Shown here: piece by piece, positions 53,990 through 62,319 of the stretch | Layout: each line of letters opens with the position of its first letter | Numbering within the stretch: position 1 is the first letter of the stretch | From: Nocardioides eburneiflavus | Lineage (GTDB): Bacteria; Actinomycetota; Actinomycetes; Propionibacteriales; Nocardioidaceae | Direction of reading: 5' to 3' | DNA: 64,000 nucleotides | Assembly (NCBI RefSeq): GCF_004785795.1 | Contig: NZ_SRRO01000001.1 | Location: 744,001 to 808,000 of the forward strand | Translations under genes and position numbers: made by a program | The notes under the pieces: generated by a model | Seen by the model: the letters and a program-made list of their open reading frames with translations, nothing else | What the model was told of the DNA's origin: nothing | The model's database searches: none

Positions 53990-54298
53990 TCACTCGTCGA
54001 GGGCGTCCAGCTCCGCCAGCGCCGACTCCCACCGCTCCCTCCGCTCGGCTTCGGTCTGCTCCCACCACGGCGTGCCCCGCTCGCCGAGGCCGACCTTGGC
54101 CAGCTGGGTCCGGTGCCGGGTCGCCTCCAGCTCGGCGTCGGAGGCCGCGGTGCGTACGCCCGACCGGCCGCGTCCGAGGTGGGACTTCAGCCGCGCAAGG
54201 GCGTCGGGCGGGATCGCCGGGTCCGTGCGCCGCCAGCGCCGGCCGTCGACCACCAGCCATCGCACGTCCTCCGTCGGGGAGTCGCTCGCCTCGGCCAC
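53990..54298 (-). CDS. Hypothetical protein (biopolymer-like small protein)
   Basis: The 102-aa protein contains VRWLVVDGRRWRRTDP near its N-terminus, KSHLGRGRSGVRTA, and AKVGLGERGTPWWEQ near the end. This pattern recurs in actinobacteria as a conserved small protein of unknown function. It is rich in Arg and Trp with a helical, charged C-terminus. GTG 54298 is the best start by comparison with the conserved region; the open frame extends to 54520 but overlaps the promoter and start of the opposite lipoprotein gene. No signal peptide. Confidence 0.55.
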   Translation of the reverse strand: MAEASDSPTEDVRWLVVDGRRWRRTDPAIPPDALARLKSHLGRGRSGVRTAASDAELEATRHRTQLAKVGLGERGTPWWEQTEAERRERWESALAELDALDE

Positions 54299-54351
54299 CC
54301 CTCGATCATGCGCCAACAGCCCCGCACCACGGGCCGGGGTGGTCTGGTCAG

Positions 54352-54380
54352 CCCAACCTCCAGCGACGGCGCCCGGGTTC
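54352..54380 (+). promoter_or_regulatory. Candidate promoter shared by paralogous lipoprotein genes (site 2)
   Basis: CCCAACC (54352-54358), 18 bp, GTTC (54377-54380), 62 nt before ATG 54414. See the matching site at 51414. Confidence 0.35.
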
Positions 54381-54413
54381 AGACTGTGTGACAAGTCCTG
54401 CGAGGAGGTAGCC

Positions 54414-55196
54414 ATGAGGTGGACGGCCGATCTCAGGAGGTCCGCGGTGCCGGCCTGGGCGACGCTGGTCGCCGCGGCGTTGCTGGCCGGTTGTGCGAGT
54501 GACGACGTCTCCTCGGACACCGCGGATACACCGGCGACCAGCGGGGAAGGGTCGCCGGCACCGACCGGCGCGGTCCCGCTCCCGGACGGCCCGCTCGACC
54601 CGGGGCGCTACGAGTTCGTCGTGAGCGTGGACTGCGAAGGAGTGGAGGACGACCCGATCGCCTGCCCCGCCGGCGTACCGGCTCCGCCGCCGATCGCCCT
54701 CGAGGTGACCGTGCCGGAGGGGTGGGCGCGCATGGCCGGCTTCCCGGTGATCACTCCCACCACCACAGGCACCGAGGATGCTGCTCTCGTCCTGGGCTGG
54801 ACGAGCAACACCGTCGGTGTGCAGACCGACCCGTGCCTGTCGACGTCCCACCAGCTCCCCGACGTCGCGGTCGGGCCCGGGGTGGACGACTTCGTCGACG
54901 CGGTCACCGCCCAGGAGTGGTACCGCGGCCCAGCTCCGGTGGACACGGAGGTCGGCGGTGCGCGTGGGCGCTACTTCACGGTCCGGGCACCGGCCGACCT
55001 CGGCCGCTGCCACGAGTGGCGCCCGTGGGACCCCGGCTTCTTCGCCCAGGGTCCCAGCAACACCTGGGAGGTGTGGGTCCTCGACGTCGACGGCCACCGC
55101 GTGGTGGTCGTGACCGAGTACTTCCCCGACACCTCGCCGGGCACCGTCTCCCAGCTCACCCGGATGGTGGAGTCCATCAGCTTCCCCGGGGCGTGA
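54414..55196 (+). CDS. Lipoprotein of the same sensor-domain family, paralogue 4
   Basis: The product has 260 aa. The signal MRWTADLRRSAVPAWATLVA leads to lipobox Cys27 in ALLAGC, then a Thr/Ser/Gly/Pro linker. The domain carries VGVQTDPCLSTSH, VGPGVDDFVDAVTA, GRCHEWRPWDP and WVLDVDGHRVVVVTEYFPD. It aligns over its length with the protein encoded at 51478 and in the core with those at 13740 and 14577. GAGGAGG precedes the ATG by 5 nt. Anchored outside the membrane; function unknown. It is followed by the tRNA-Leu terminator. Confidence 0.65.
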   Translation: MRWTADLRRSAVPAWATLVAAALLAGCASDDVSSDTADTPATSGEGSPAPTGAVPLPDGPLDPGRYEFVVSVDCEGVEDDPIACPAGVPAPPPIALEVTVPEGWARMAGFPVITPTTTGTEDAALVLGWTSNTVGVQTDPCLSTSHQLPDVAVGPGVDDFVDAVTAQEWYRGPAPVDTEVGGARGRYFTVRAPADLGRCHEWRPWDPGFFAQGPSNTWEVWVLDVDGHRVVVVTEYFPDTSPGTVSQLTRMVESISFPGA

Positions 55197-55224
55197 CGTC
55201 GCAACTGACCGCCACGAGATGCGC

Positions 55225-55253
55225 GAAGGCCCCGGACGGTGTCCGGGGCCTTC
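55225..55253. terminator. Terminator hairpin of tRNA-Leu and of the lipoprotein gene
   Basis: A perfect 13-bp stem GAAGGCCCCGGAC (55225-55237) with 55241-55253 around GGT. It is 5 nt past the encoded CCA end of the tRNA (-) and 28 nt past the lipoprotein stop (+), so it likely serves both. Confidence 0.9.
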
Positions 55254-55257
55254 GAGG

Positions 55258-55344
55258 TGGTGCGCGAGGGGGGAGTTGAACCCCCACGTCCTTTCGGACA
55301 CACGGACCTGAACCGTGCGCGTCTGCCTATTCCGCCACTCGCGC
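55258..55344 (-). tRNA. tRNA-Leu(CAG)
   Basis: The 87-nt gene has acceptor GCGCGAG paired with CTCGCGC, discriminator A and an encoded CCA (55258-55260). The D arm reads TGGCGGAATAGGCAGA. The anticodon stem CACGG/CCGTG encloses TTCAGGT, anticodon CAG, for codon CUG. A long variable arm (GTGTCCGAAAGGACGT) and T arm GGGGGTTCAACTCCCCC complete a class II tRNA. Confidence 0.97.
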
Positions 55345-55534
55345 CAGAAGCGGGCTCAGGCTACCCCACGCCCGACGCGCCCTCCCAATCGCCCGGTCGC
55401 CCTCACCCCGACGACGGGGCGGCACCCGCGCGCACGGACCGGCGGCCGGTACGCTCGGCGGCACCGGCCGGGCGGTCTGTGCAGCCTGCCCACCACGACG
55501 GTGCGACCCCAGCGCGACGAGAGGAGGCCTGACG

Positions 55535-56251
55535 ATGAACCCGCTGCAGCGATTCGAGCACCGGCTGGAGACCGTCATCTCCGGCGTCTTCGCCCGCGCG
55601 TTCCGCAGCGCCGTGCAACCCGTCGAGATCGCCGCGGCCCTCCAGCGCGAGTGCGACAACAACGCCCAGGTGCTCAGCCGCCAGCGCCGGCTGGTGCCCA
55701 ACGACTTCCACGTCGAGCTGTCCAGCACCGACCTCGACCGCATCGTCGGCCTCGGCCGCGCGCTCGAGCAGGACCTCGTCGACCAGCTCCAGGACCACGC
55801 CGACGCCCAGGGCTACGTCTTCACCGGTCCGGTCAGCATCGCGTTCGAGTCGGCCGACGACCTCACCACCGGTCGATTCCGGATCCGCTCCAAGGCGCAG
55901 GCGAGCGTGACCGACAACGACCAGCGCACCCGTACGCGCTCCTCCCACGCCACGCTCGAGGTCAACGGCACCCGCCACCCGCTCCGGCCACCGGGCCTGG
56001 TGATCGGCCGCGGCACCGAGGCCGACCTGCGGATCAACGACCCCGGCGTCAGCCGGCGTCACCTCGAGCTCGAGGTCAGCATCGACGGCGTCGAGGCGGT
56101 CGACCTCGGCTCCACCAACGGCATCCTGGTCGACGGCACCAAGGTGCCCCGCGCGCGGCTGCGCGACGGGTCGACCATCAAGATCGGCCACACCGAGATG
56201 ACGGTGCGCATCGACGGCGGACGCGACGAGGCCGGGGGCTGGAATGTCTGA
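55535..56251 (+). CDS. fhaA: FhaA-like protein: DUF3662 plus FHA domain
   Basis: The product has 238 aa. The N-terminal DUF3662 domain starts NPLQRFEHRLETVISGVFARAFRS. After a linker, an FHA domain has LVIGRGTEADLRINDPGVSRRHLEL (phosphothreonine-binding Arg, Ser and His) and VDLGSTNGILVDG. In mycobacteria FhaA binds phosphorylated PknB targets including MviN and helps control cell-wall synthesis. It opens the seven-gene cluster; GAGAGGAGG precedes the ATG. It overlaps the next gene by 8 bp. Confidence 0.92.
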   Translation: MNPLQRFEHRLETVISGVFARAFRSAVQPVEIAAALQRECDNNAQVLSRQRRLVPNDFHVELSSTDLDRIVGLGRALEQDLVDQLQDHADAQGYVFTGPVSIAFESADDLTTGRFRIRSKAQASVTDNDQRTRTRSSHATLEVNGTRHPLRPPGLVIGRGTEADLRINDPGVSRRHLELEVSIDGVEAVDLGSTNGILVDGTKVPRARLRDGSTIKIGHTEMTVRIDGGRDEAGGWNV

Positions 56252-56723
56252 GCTCACCCTGTTCCTGATCCGGGTGGCCTTCCTGGCCATCCTCTGGATC
56301 TTCGTGCTGTCAGCGATCTCGGTGATCCGCTCCGACATGTTCGGCGCGCGGGTCCCCGAGACCGCCCGCGGCGGCGCCCCGGCACCGACCGGTCGCAAGG
56401 CCAACGCCAAGCCCCGCAAGCCCCGGCGCGGCGCGCCCACCCACCTGCTGGTGGTCGAGGGCGCCGAGGCCGGCACCCGCGCCGAGCTCGCCGACGCCCC
56501 GCTCCTGATCGGCCGTGGCAGCGACGCGGCGATCAAGCTCGACGACGACTACGTCTCCACCCGGCACGCGCGGGTCGCGGCCAGCGGGGACGAGTGGTTC
56601 GTGGAGGACCTCGGCTCCACCAACGGCACCTACGTCGGCCCGGTTCGCATCACCCAGCCCACCACCATCGGCCTCGGCGTCCAGGTCCGCGTCGGCAAGA
56701 CCATCCTGGAGCTGCGGAAGTGA
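56244..56723 (+). CDS. fhaB: FhaB/FipA-like membrane FHA-domain protein
   Basis: The 159-aa product has one N-terminal membrane helix (LFLIRVAFLAILWIFVLSAI), a basic linker (PTGRKANAKPRKPRRG) and an FHA domain with LLIGRGSDAAIKLDDDYVSTRHARV and VEDLGSTNGTYVG, all phosphothreonine contacts present. FhaB (FipA) links Ser/Thr kinase signalling to FtsZ/FtsQ and division in mycobacteria. ATG 56244 lies within the fhaA 3' end. Confidence 0.9.
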   Translation: MSELTLFLIRVAFLAILWIFVLSAISVIRSDMFGARVPETARGGAPAPTGRKANAKPRKPRRGAPTHLLVVEGAEAGTRAELADAPLLIGRGSDAAIKLDDDYVSTRHARVAASGDEWFVEDLGSTNGTYVGPVRITQPTTIGLGVQVRVGKTILELRK

Positions 56724-57982
56724 TGTACCTCCACTACTCCGCGATCTCCGACGTCGGTCGGGTGCGCCGCGAGAACCAGGACAGCGGCTACGCCGGACCC
56801 TGGCTGCTCACGGTGTGCGACGGCGTCGGCGGCGCCGTGCGCGGCGACCTCGCCTCGAGCACCGCCGTGCAGGCGCTGCGCAAGCTCGACCAGGAGCCCG
56901 ACGACGACATCCTCGGCCAGGTCGCGGGCGCCGTGCACCGCGCCGACGACCGCATCGCCGAGCTCGTCGAGGAGGACCCCGACCTCAACGGCACGTCCAC
57001 CACGGCGACGGTCGCGCTCTTCGACGGCACCCGCTTCGGCATCGGCCACATCGGCGACAGCCGGGCCTACCTCTACCGTCGCGGCGAGCTGCGCCAGCTC
57101 ACCCACGACCACACCTTCGTCCAGTCGCTGATAGACGAGGGCCGCATCACCGAGGAGCAGTCGCGGACCCACCCGCACCGCAACCTCATCCTCAAGGCCC
57201 TCGACGGCGTACGCCACGAGGAGCCCGACCTCTTCGAGTTCCCCGCCGAGGCCGGCGACCGCGTCTTCGTGTGCAGCGACGGCGCGTGCGGCACCCTCAG
57301 CCACGAGCAGATGGCCGACATCCTCTCCAGCGGCACTCCCGACTTCGCCGCCGTCGAGCTCGTACGCGCGAGCCTCGAGGCCGGCAGCACCGACAACGTC
57401 ACCTGCATCGTCGCCGACGTCTCCGACGAGGCGCCGCCCGAGGACCTGCAGCCGCTGCTCGTGGGCGCGGCCGCCGACCTGCCGCGGCGGATGCCGCTCG
57501 GCGGCGGGGTGGGCGGCGCTGTCGGCGGGCTGTTCCGCGGCCACCGCTCCGGCGACACCGGCGAGCTCCCCGCGGTGCCCGACGACGTCCCGCCCGGCGC
57601 CTACGTCGCCGACCCGATCGACCCCGAGACCGCCCGCTACGCCCCGCGCGAGCCGGGCCGCCACCCGGTGCTGCGCCGGCTGCTGATCGCGGCGGTGCTG
57701 CTCGGGCTGGCGTGGGTGGTCCTCGCCGCGGGCTGGTCGTGGAGCCAGCAGCAGTTCTACGTCGGCGAGCACGAGGGCCGGGTCGCGATCTTCCGCGGTG
57801 TCGACGCCGACCTCCCCGGCATCTCCCTCTCCCACCCCTACGAGACCACCGACGTCGACCTCGACCGGCTCAGCGACATCGACGCCGAGGCCGTCCGCGA
57901 GGGCATCGAGGCCGGCGACCTCGACGAGGCCCGCGTGACCGTCGACCTCTACGCCGGCCGCCAGGACGTCAGCTCAGAGTGA
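56723..57982 (+). CDS. pstP: PP2C-type Ser/Thr phosphatase, PstP
   Basis: The product has 419 aa. The PP2C domain shows VRRENQDSGYAG (Asp), LTVCDGVGGAVRGDLAS (DGxGG metal site), GHIGDSRAYLYR, and GSTDNVTCIVADV (third Asp). Residues about 315-335 are a membrane helix (LLIAAVLLGLAWVVLAAGW), then an extracellular tail. PstP reverses PknA and PknB signalling. The start is ATG 56723 sharing a base with the fhaB stop, or GTG 56720. It is 13 bp upstream of rodA. Confidence 0.92.
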   Translation: MYLHYSAISDVGRVRRENQDSGYAGPWLLTVCDGVGGAVRGDLASSTAVQALRKLDQEPDDDILGQVAGAVHRADDRIAELVEEDPDLNGTSTTATVALFDGTRFGIGHIGDSRAYLYRRGELRQLTHDHTFVQSLIDEGRITEEQSRTHPHRNLILKALDGVRHEEPDLFEFPAEAGDRVFVCSDGACGTLSHEQMADILSSGTPDFAAVELVRASLEAGSTDNVTCIVADVSDEAPPEDLQPLLVGAAADLPRRMPLGGGVGGAVGGLFRGHRSGDTGELPAVPDDVPPGAYVADPIDPETARYAPREPGRHPVLRRLLIAAVLLGLAWVVLAAGWSWSQQQFYVGEHEGRVAIFRGVDADLPGISLSHPYETTDVDLDRLSDIDAEAVREGIEAGDLDEARVTVDLYAGRQDVSSE

Positions 57983-57995
57983 CGGGGGCGAGACG

Positions 57996-59402
57996 ATGAG
58001 TCAGACCGGGTCCCTGATGGGCTTCGTGCACCGGCGGCGCCGGGGCGCGGAGCTGTTCCTGCTCGTGCTCGCCCTGATGGTCGGCATCGGCGCCTACGCC
58101 GCCGTCGGGCTCGGGGTCGAGGGTGTGGTGCCCGCCGACCTCGTCGGCTACGGCGGGTGGCTGACCGCCCTCATCGTCGCCGCGCACGTCACGGTCCGCC
58201 TCGTGGCGCCGTACGCCGACCCGGTCCTGCTGCCCCTCGTGGCGGCCCTCAACGGCCTGGGGCTCGCGGTGCTGCGGCGCCTGGACCTCACCTACGAGGC
58301 GAAGGGCTTCGACCAGCACACCTTCGCCCGCCAGCAGCTCACCTGGATGACGCTCGGCGTGCTGCTGTTCATCGGCGCACTGTTCCTGCTGCGCGACCAC
58401 CGCTCGCTGCAGCGGTTCACCTACACGTCCGGGCTCGCCGGCATCGTCCTGCTGCTGCTGCCCTTCCTTCCGGTGATCGGCACGCCCATCAACGGCGCCA
58501 ACATCTGGATCCGCGTCGCCGGCTTCAGCTTCCAGCCCGGCGAGGTCGCCAAGGTGCTGCTGGTCGTCGCGTTCTCCGGCTACCTCGTGCTCCACCGCGA
58601 CGCCCTCGCCCTCGCCGGCCGGAGGGTCGTCTTCGTCGACCTGCCGCGCGGCCGCGACCTCGGCCCGATCCTGGCGATGTTCGGCGTCTCGATGATGATC
58701 CTCGTCGCGCAGAACGACCTCGGCTCGTCGCTGCTCTTCTTCGGCCTGTTCCTCGTGATGCTCTACGTCGCCACCGAGCGGCCGGGCTGGCTCGTCGTCG
58801 GGGCGGTGCTCTTCGCGGCCGGCGCGTTCGCGGCGTACACGTTCGTCGGCAACGTGCAGAACCGCTTCAACTTCTGGCTCCGCCCGATGGACTACTACGA
58901 CGCGAGCCCCGGCAGCGGCCAGCTCGTCGAGGCGATGTTCGGGATGGGCTGGGGCGGGCTGATCGGCCGCGGGTTCGGCAACGGGCTGCCCGAGCGGGTC
59001 CCGTTCGCCTACTCCGACTTCATCGTCTCCACCATCGGCGAGGAGCTCGGACTGACCGCGGTGATGGCGATCATCCTCTGCTACGGCCTCATCGTGGAGC
59101 GGGCGCTGCGCATCGCGCTGATCTCGCGCGACGGCTTCGGCAAGCTGCTGGCGGTGGGCCTCGGGGCGATCTTCGCCCTGCAGGTGTTCGTCGTCATCGG
59201 CGGCGTGACCGGCCTCATCCCGCTGACCGGCCTGACCACGCCGTTCCTGTCCTACGGCGGCTCCTCGCTCGTGGCCAACTGGGTCGTGGTGGCGCTGCTG
59301 CTGCGCGTCTCCGACCAGGCCCGCCGCCCCGCCCCCCGCCTCGAGCCCGTCGACGACTCCAGCGCCGACAGCGAGAGCACCCAGGTGGTGAAGCTGAGAT
59401 GA
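57996..59402 (+). CDS. rodA: RodA/FtsW-family peptidoglycan polymerase (SEDS)
   Basis: The product has 468 aa and ten or so transmembrane helices. IRVAGFSFQPGEVAKVLLVV is the SEDS signature with the catalytic region, QNDLGSSLLFFGLFLVMLY the following one, and PFAYSDFIVSTIGEELG precedes the last helices, matching the FtsW/RodA family. It polymerises glycan strands with lipid II alongside the class B PBP encoded immediately downstream. Overlap with pbpA (ATGA) supports a complex. RodA is preferred over FtsW from the operon context. Confidence 0.93.
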   Translation: MSQTGSLMGFVHRRRRGAELFLLVLALMVGIGAYAAVGLGVEGVVPADLVGYGGWLTALIVAAHVTVRLVAPYADPVLLPLVAALNGLGLAVLRRLDLTYEAKGFDQHTFARQQLTWMTLGVLLFIGALFLLRDHRSLQRFTYTSGLAGIVLLLLPFLPVIGTPINGANIWIRVAGFSFQPGEVAKVLLVVAFSGYLVLHRDALALAGRRVVFVDLPRGRDLGPILAMFGVSMMILVAQNDLGSSLLFFGLFLVMLYVATERPGWLVVGAVLFAAGAFAAYTFVGNVQNRFNFWLRPMDYYDASPGSGQLVEAMFGMGWGGLIGRGFGNGLPERVPFAYSDFIVSTIGEELGLTAVMAIILCYGLIVERALRIALISRDGFGKLLAVGLGAIFALQVFVVIGGVTGLIPLTGLTTPFLSYGGSSLVANWVVVALLLRVSDQARRPAPRLEPVDDSSADSESTQVVKLR

Positions 59403-60859
59403 ACAAGCCCATCCGCGTCGTCTCGGTCTTCTGCCTGGTCCTCTTCATGGCGCTGCTCGTCAACGCCACCTACCTGATGTACGTCCGCGCGGACAGCCTG
59501 TCCGACGACCCGCGCAACAACCGGATCATCACCGCCGCCTACTCCCGCGAGCGCGGCGCGATCCTGGTCGGCAAGGAGGCGATCGCGCGCAGCGTGCCGT
59601 CCGACGACCAGTACAAGTTCCAGCGCACCTACTCCCAGCCCCTCAAGTACGCCCCGATCACCGGATACTTCTCCCGCTTCACGCAGACGGGCGTGGAGCG
59701 CTCGCAGAACGCCGTCCTCTCCGGCGACGACTCGCGCCTGTTCGTCACGCGTCTGGTCGACATGCTGAGCAACACCGACCCCAAGGGCGGCAACGTCCAG
59801 CTCACCGTCGACGCCGCGGCGCAGGACGCAGCGTGGGCGGGCCTGGACGCGCTCCCCGGTGACGCGCAGGGCGCCGTGGTCGCACTCGAGCCCACCACAG
59901 GCCGGGTGCTCGCGATGGTGTCGACGCCGACCTTCGACCCCAACAACTTCGCCTCCCACGACTTCGAGGCCGTGGGCGAGCTGGGCGAGCAGCTCAACGC
60001 CGACCCGCGCGAGCCGCTCATCAACCGCGGGATCGGTACGACCCTCCCGCCGGGGTCGACGTTCAAGCTCGTGACCGCGGCCGCGGCGATCGAGTCCGGC
60101 AACTACGACGCCGAGTCGATGGTCCCCGGCGGCTTCCGCTTCCAGCTGCCGCAGTCCGAGACGACCATCGGCAACTACGACGGCGGCAACTGCGGCGGTC
60201 GACGGATCACGATGACGCAGGCCCTGCAGGTGTCCTGCAACGTGACCTTCCTCAGCCTGGCCAACGAGCTCGGCACCGAGGCGATGGCCGAGCAGGCCGA
60301 GGCGTTCGGCTTCAACTCCACCTCGCTGGAGGACCTCGGCGGCCAGGCCGAGTCGCTCTACCCCCGCGACATGGACGCCCCGCAGACGGCGATGTCCGGC
60401 ATCGGCCAGTCGAGCGTCACCGCGACGCCGCTGCAGATGGCGATGGTGGCCGCGGCGATCGCCAACGACGGCGACGTGATGCGCCCCTACGTCGTCGACG
60501 AGGTGCGTGCGCCCAACCTGTCGGTCCTCGACCGGACCGATCCGCAGAGCATCAGCAAGGCCATCTCGAGCAGCACCGCCGACGAGCTCACCGAGATGAT
60601 GGTCGCCACCGTCGCGTCGGGGACAGCCACGCCGGCGCAGATCCCCGGGATGGACGTCGCCGGCAAGACCGGCACCGCCCAGTCCAGCGGCGACCGGCCG
60701 CCGTACGCCTGGTTCGTCTCCTTCGCGCCGGCCGACGACCCCCAGGTCGCCGTCGCCGTCCTCGTCCAGTCGAGCGACACCTCGCCGGACGAGATCGGTG
60801 GCGGGCGCCTCGGCGGCCCGATCGCCAAGTCCGTCATGGAGGCGGTGATCGGCCAGTGA
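59399..60859 (+). CDS. pbpA: Penicillin-binding protein A (class B transpeptidase)
   Basis: The product has 486 aa. A single N-terminal membrane helix (VVSVFCLVLFMALLVNATYLM) precedes the transpeptidase domain with PPGSTFKLV (active Ser and Lys, about 221), SCNVTF (SxN) and AGKTGTA (KTG). The N-terminal dimerisation region is shorter than in high-molecular-weight PBP2. It cross-links peptidoglycan together with RodA. It overlaps rodA by ATGA and the following kinase gene by GTGA. Confidence 0.95.
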   Translation: MNKPIRVVSVFCLVLFMALLVNATYLMYVRADSLSDDPRNNRIITAAYSRERGAILVGKEAIARSVPSDDQYKFQRTYSQPLKYAPITGYFSRFTQTGVERSQNAVLSGDDSRLFVTRLVDMLSNTDPKGGNVQLTVDAAAQDAAWAGLDALPGDAQGAVVALEPTTGRVLAMVSTPTFDPNNFASHDFEAVGELGEQLNADPREPLINRGIGTTLPPGSTFKLVTAAAAIESGNYDAESMVPGGFRFQLPQSETTIGNYDGGNCGGRRITMTQALQVSCNVTFLSLANELGTEAMAEQAEAFGFNSTSLEDLGGQAESLYPRDMDAPQTAMSGIGQSSVTATPLQMAMVAAAIANDGDVMRPYVVDEVRAPNLSVLDRTDPQSISKAISSSTADELTEMMVATVASGTATPAQIPGMDVAGKTGTAQSSGDRPPYAWFVSFAPADDPQVAVAVLVQSSDTSPDEIGGGRLGGPIAKSVMEAVIGQ

Positions 60860-62319
60860 CCGCCCTCGCTCCCGGCGGCCACGTCGACGATGCCCGTCGC
60901 TACGTCCTCGAGTCCCGCATCGCCACCGGCGGCATGGGCGAGGTGTGGTCCGCGCGCGACACCGTCCTCGACCGGTCGGTCGCGGTCAAGGTGCTCAAGA
61001 GCGAGTACGCCGACGACGCCCTCTTCCGCACCCGCTTCGAGACCGAGGCCCGGCACGCCGCCGCGCTCCACCACCCGGGAATCGCCGCGGTCTTCGACTA
61101 CGGCCAGGGCACCCTCGACGACGGTTCCGCCACGCCGCGGCCCTACCTGGTCATGGAGCTCGTGGAGGGCCAGCCGCTGTCGGCGCTCCTGCGTCCGTCC
61201 GCCCCGCTCGACCCCGCGGCCACGCAGGCGCTCCTCGCCCAGGCCGCGGACGCGCTCGGGGTCGCCCACGCGGCCGGCATCGTGCACCGCGACGTCAAGC
61301 CCGCCAACCTCCTCGTCACCCCGGACCGCCGGGTCAAGGTCACCGACTTCGGCATCGCCCGCGCGGCCGAGGGCATGGCGCTCACGCAGACCGGCGAGGT
61401 GATGGGCACCCCCGCCTACATCTCGCCCGAGCAGGCCGAGGGCGGCAGGGCGACCGCCGCGTCCGACGTCTACTCCCTCGCCGTCGTGGCCTACGAGTGC
61501 CTGGCCGGGCGCAAGCCCTACGTCGCGGACAGCGCGGTCGCGACCGCCATCGCGCACCTGCGCAACCCTGTCCCCGAGCTGCCCGAGGCCGTGCCCGCGG
61601 ACCTCGCGGCCGTCGTACGCCGGGGTCTGGCCAAGGCTCCCGAGGACCGCTTCGCCGACGGCACGGCCTTCGCCCGGGCCCTCCGCGACCCCACTTCCGC
61701 TGCCGGGAGCGCAGCGGGCGCAGCCACCGTCGCGGCACCGGCGGTCGCCGCCGCGGCGAGCTCGACGCAGGTCATGCCCGCGGCTCGCCCGGCTCCCGCG
61801 CCTCCCCCCGCGCCGACTCCTGCATCGACGTCGCGCCGTACGACGCCCTGGCCGCTGGTCCTCGGCCTCGCCGCCGTGCTGGTCGCGGTGCTGGTCGCGG
61901 TCTGGCTGGGCACCCGTGGCGACACCGACCCGGCCGCGTCGAGCGACGACGAGACCTCGTCCCCGAGCCAGTCCCCGTCGGAGACCCCCAGCGACACGCC
62001 CACCGAGACACCCACCGAGACGCCGACCGAGACACCCACGGAGACGCCCACGGAGACCGAGCCGGAAGCCGGCACGGTGGAGGTCGACCCGGCGGCCTAC
62101 GTGGGTCGCGACCGCAAGGACGTCGAGAAGGAGCTGCGCGACCTCGGCCTCGAGCCGGTCGGCGTCAAGCTCGACAACCCGGGCGACCAGCCCGACGACG
62201 TCGTGGAGTCGGTGGAGCCCAGTGGCACCCTGCAGGAGGGCGACCAGGTGACGGTCAGCTACTGGGGGAAGGTCCCGCCGGGGCAGCAGGACGACGAGGA
62301 AGGTGGCAGCGAGGGATGA
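60856..62319 (+). CDS. pknA: Ser/Thr protein kinase PknA-like, with extracellular PASTA-like domain
   Basis: The product has 487 aa. The kinase core has RIATGGMGEVWSARD (Gly loop), VAVKVL (ATP-binding Lys), VHRDVKPANLLV (HRD), KVTDFGIARA (DFG) and GTPAYISPEQA (APE-like). A Pro/Ala linker, one membrane helix (LVLGLAAVLVAVLVAVWLG), a (TETP)n run and one PASTA-like domain (VDPAAYVGRDRKDVEKELRD...) follow. Mycobacterial PknA lacks PASTA repeats, so this is atypical. It phosphorylates cell-division and wall proteins. The GTG overlaps the pbpA stop. Confidence 0.9.
   Translation: MTALAPGGHVDDARRYVLESRIATGGMGEVWSARDTVLDRSVAVKVLKSEYADDALFRTRFETEARHAAALHHPGIAAVFDYGQGTLDDGSATPRPYLVMELVEGQPLSALLRPSAPLDPAATQALLAQAADALGVAHAAGIVHRDVKPANLLVTPDRRVKVTDFGIARAAEGMALTQTGEVMGTPAYISPEQAEGGRATAASDVYSLAVVAYECLAGRKPYVADSAVATAIAHLRNPVPELPEAVPADLAAVVRRGLAKAPEDRFADGTAFARALRDPTSAAGSAAGAATVAAPAVAAAASSTQVMPAARPAPAPPPAPTPASTSRRTTPWPLVLGLAAVLVAVLVAVWLGTRGDTDPAASSDDETSSPSQSPSETPSDTPTETPTETPTETPTETPTETEPEAGTVEVDPAAYVGRDRKDVEKELRDLGLEPVGVKLDNPGDQPDDVVESVEPSGTLQEGDQVTVSYWGKVPPGQQDDEEGGSEG

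Noticed and set aside
55261..55345. Integration site (attB) in the tRNA-Leu gene
   Set aside because: The tRNA is intact with its own terminator, and no integrase or direct repeat of the tRNA 3' end is found within the window.
61980..62070. Short direct repeats resembling a CRISPR array
   Set aside because: They are 12-bp units encoding Thr-Glu-Thr-Pro inside pknA, with no spacers.
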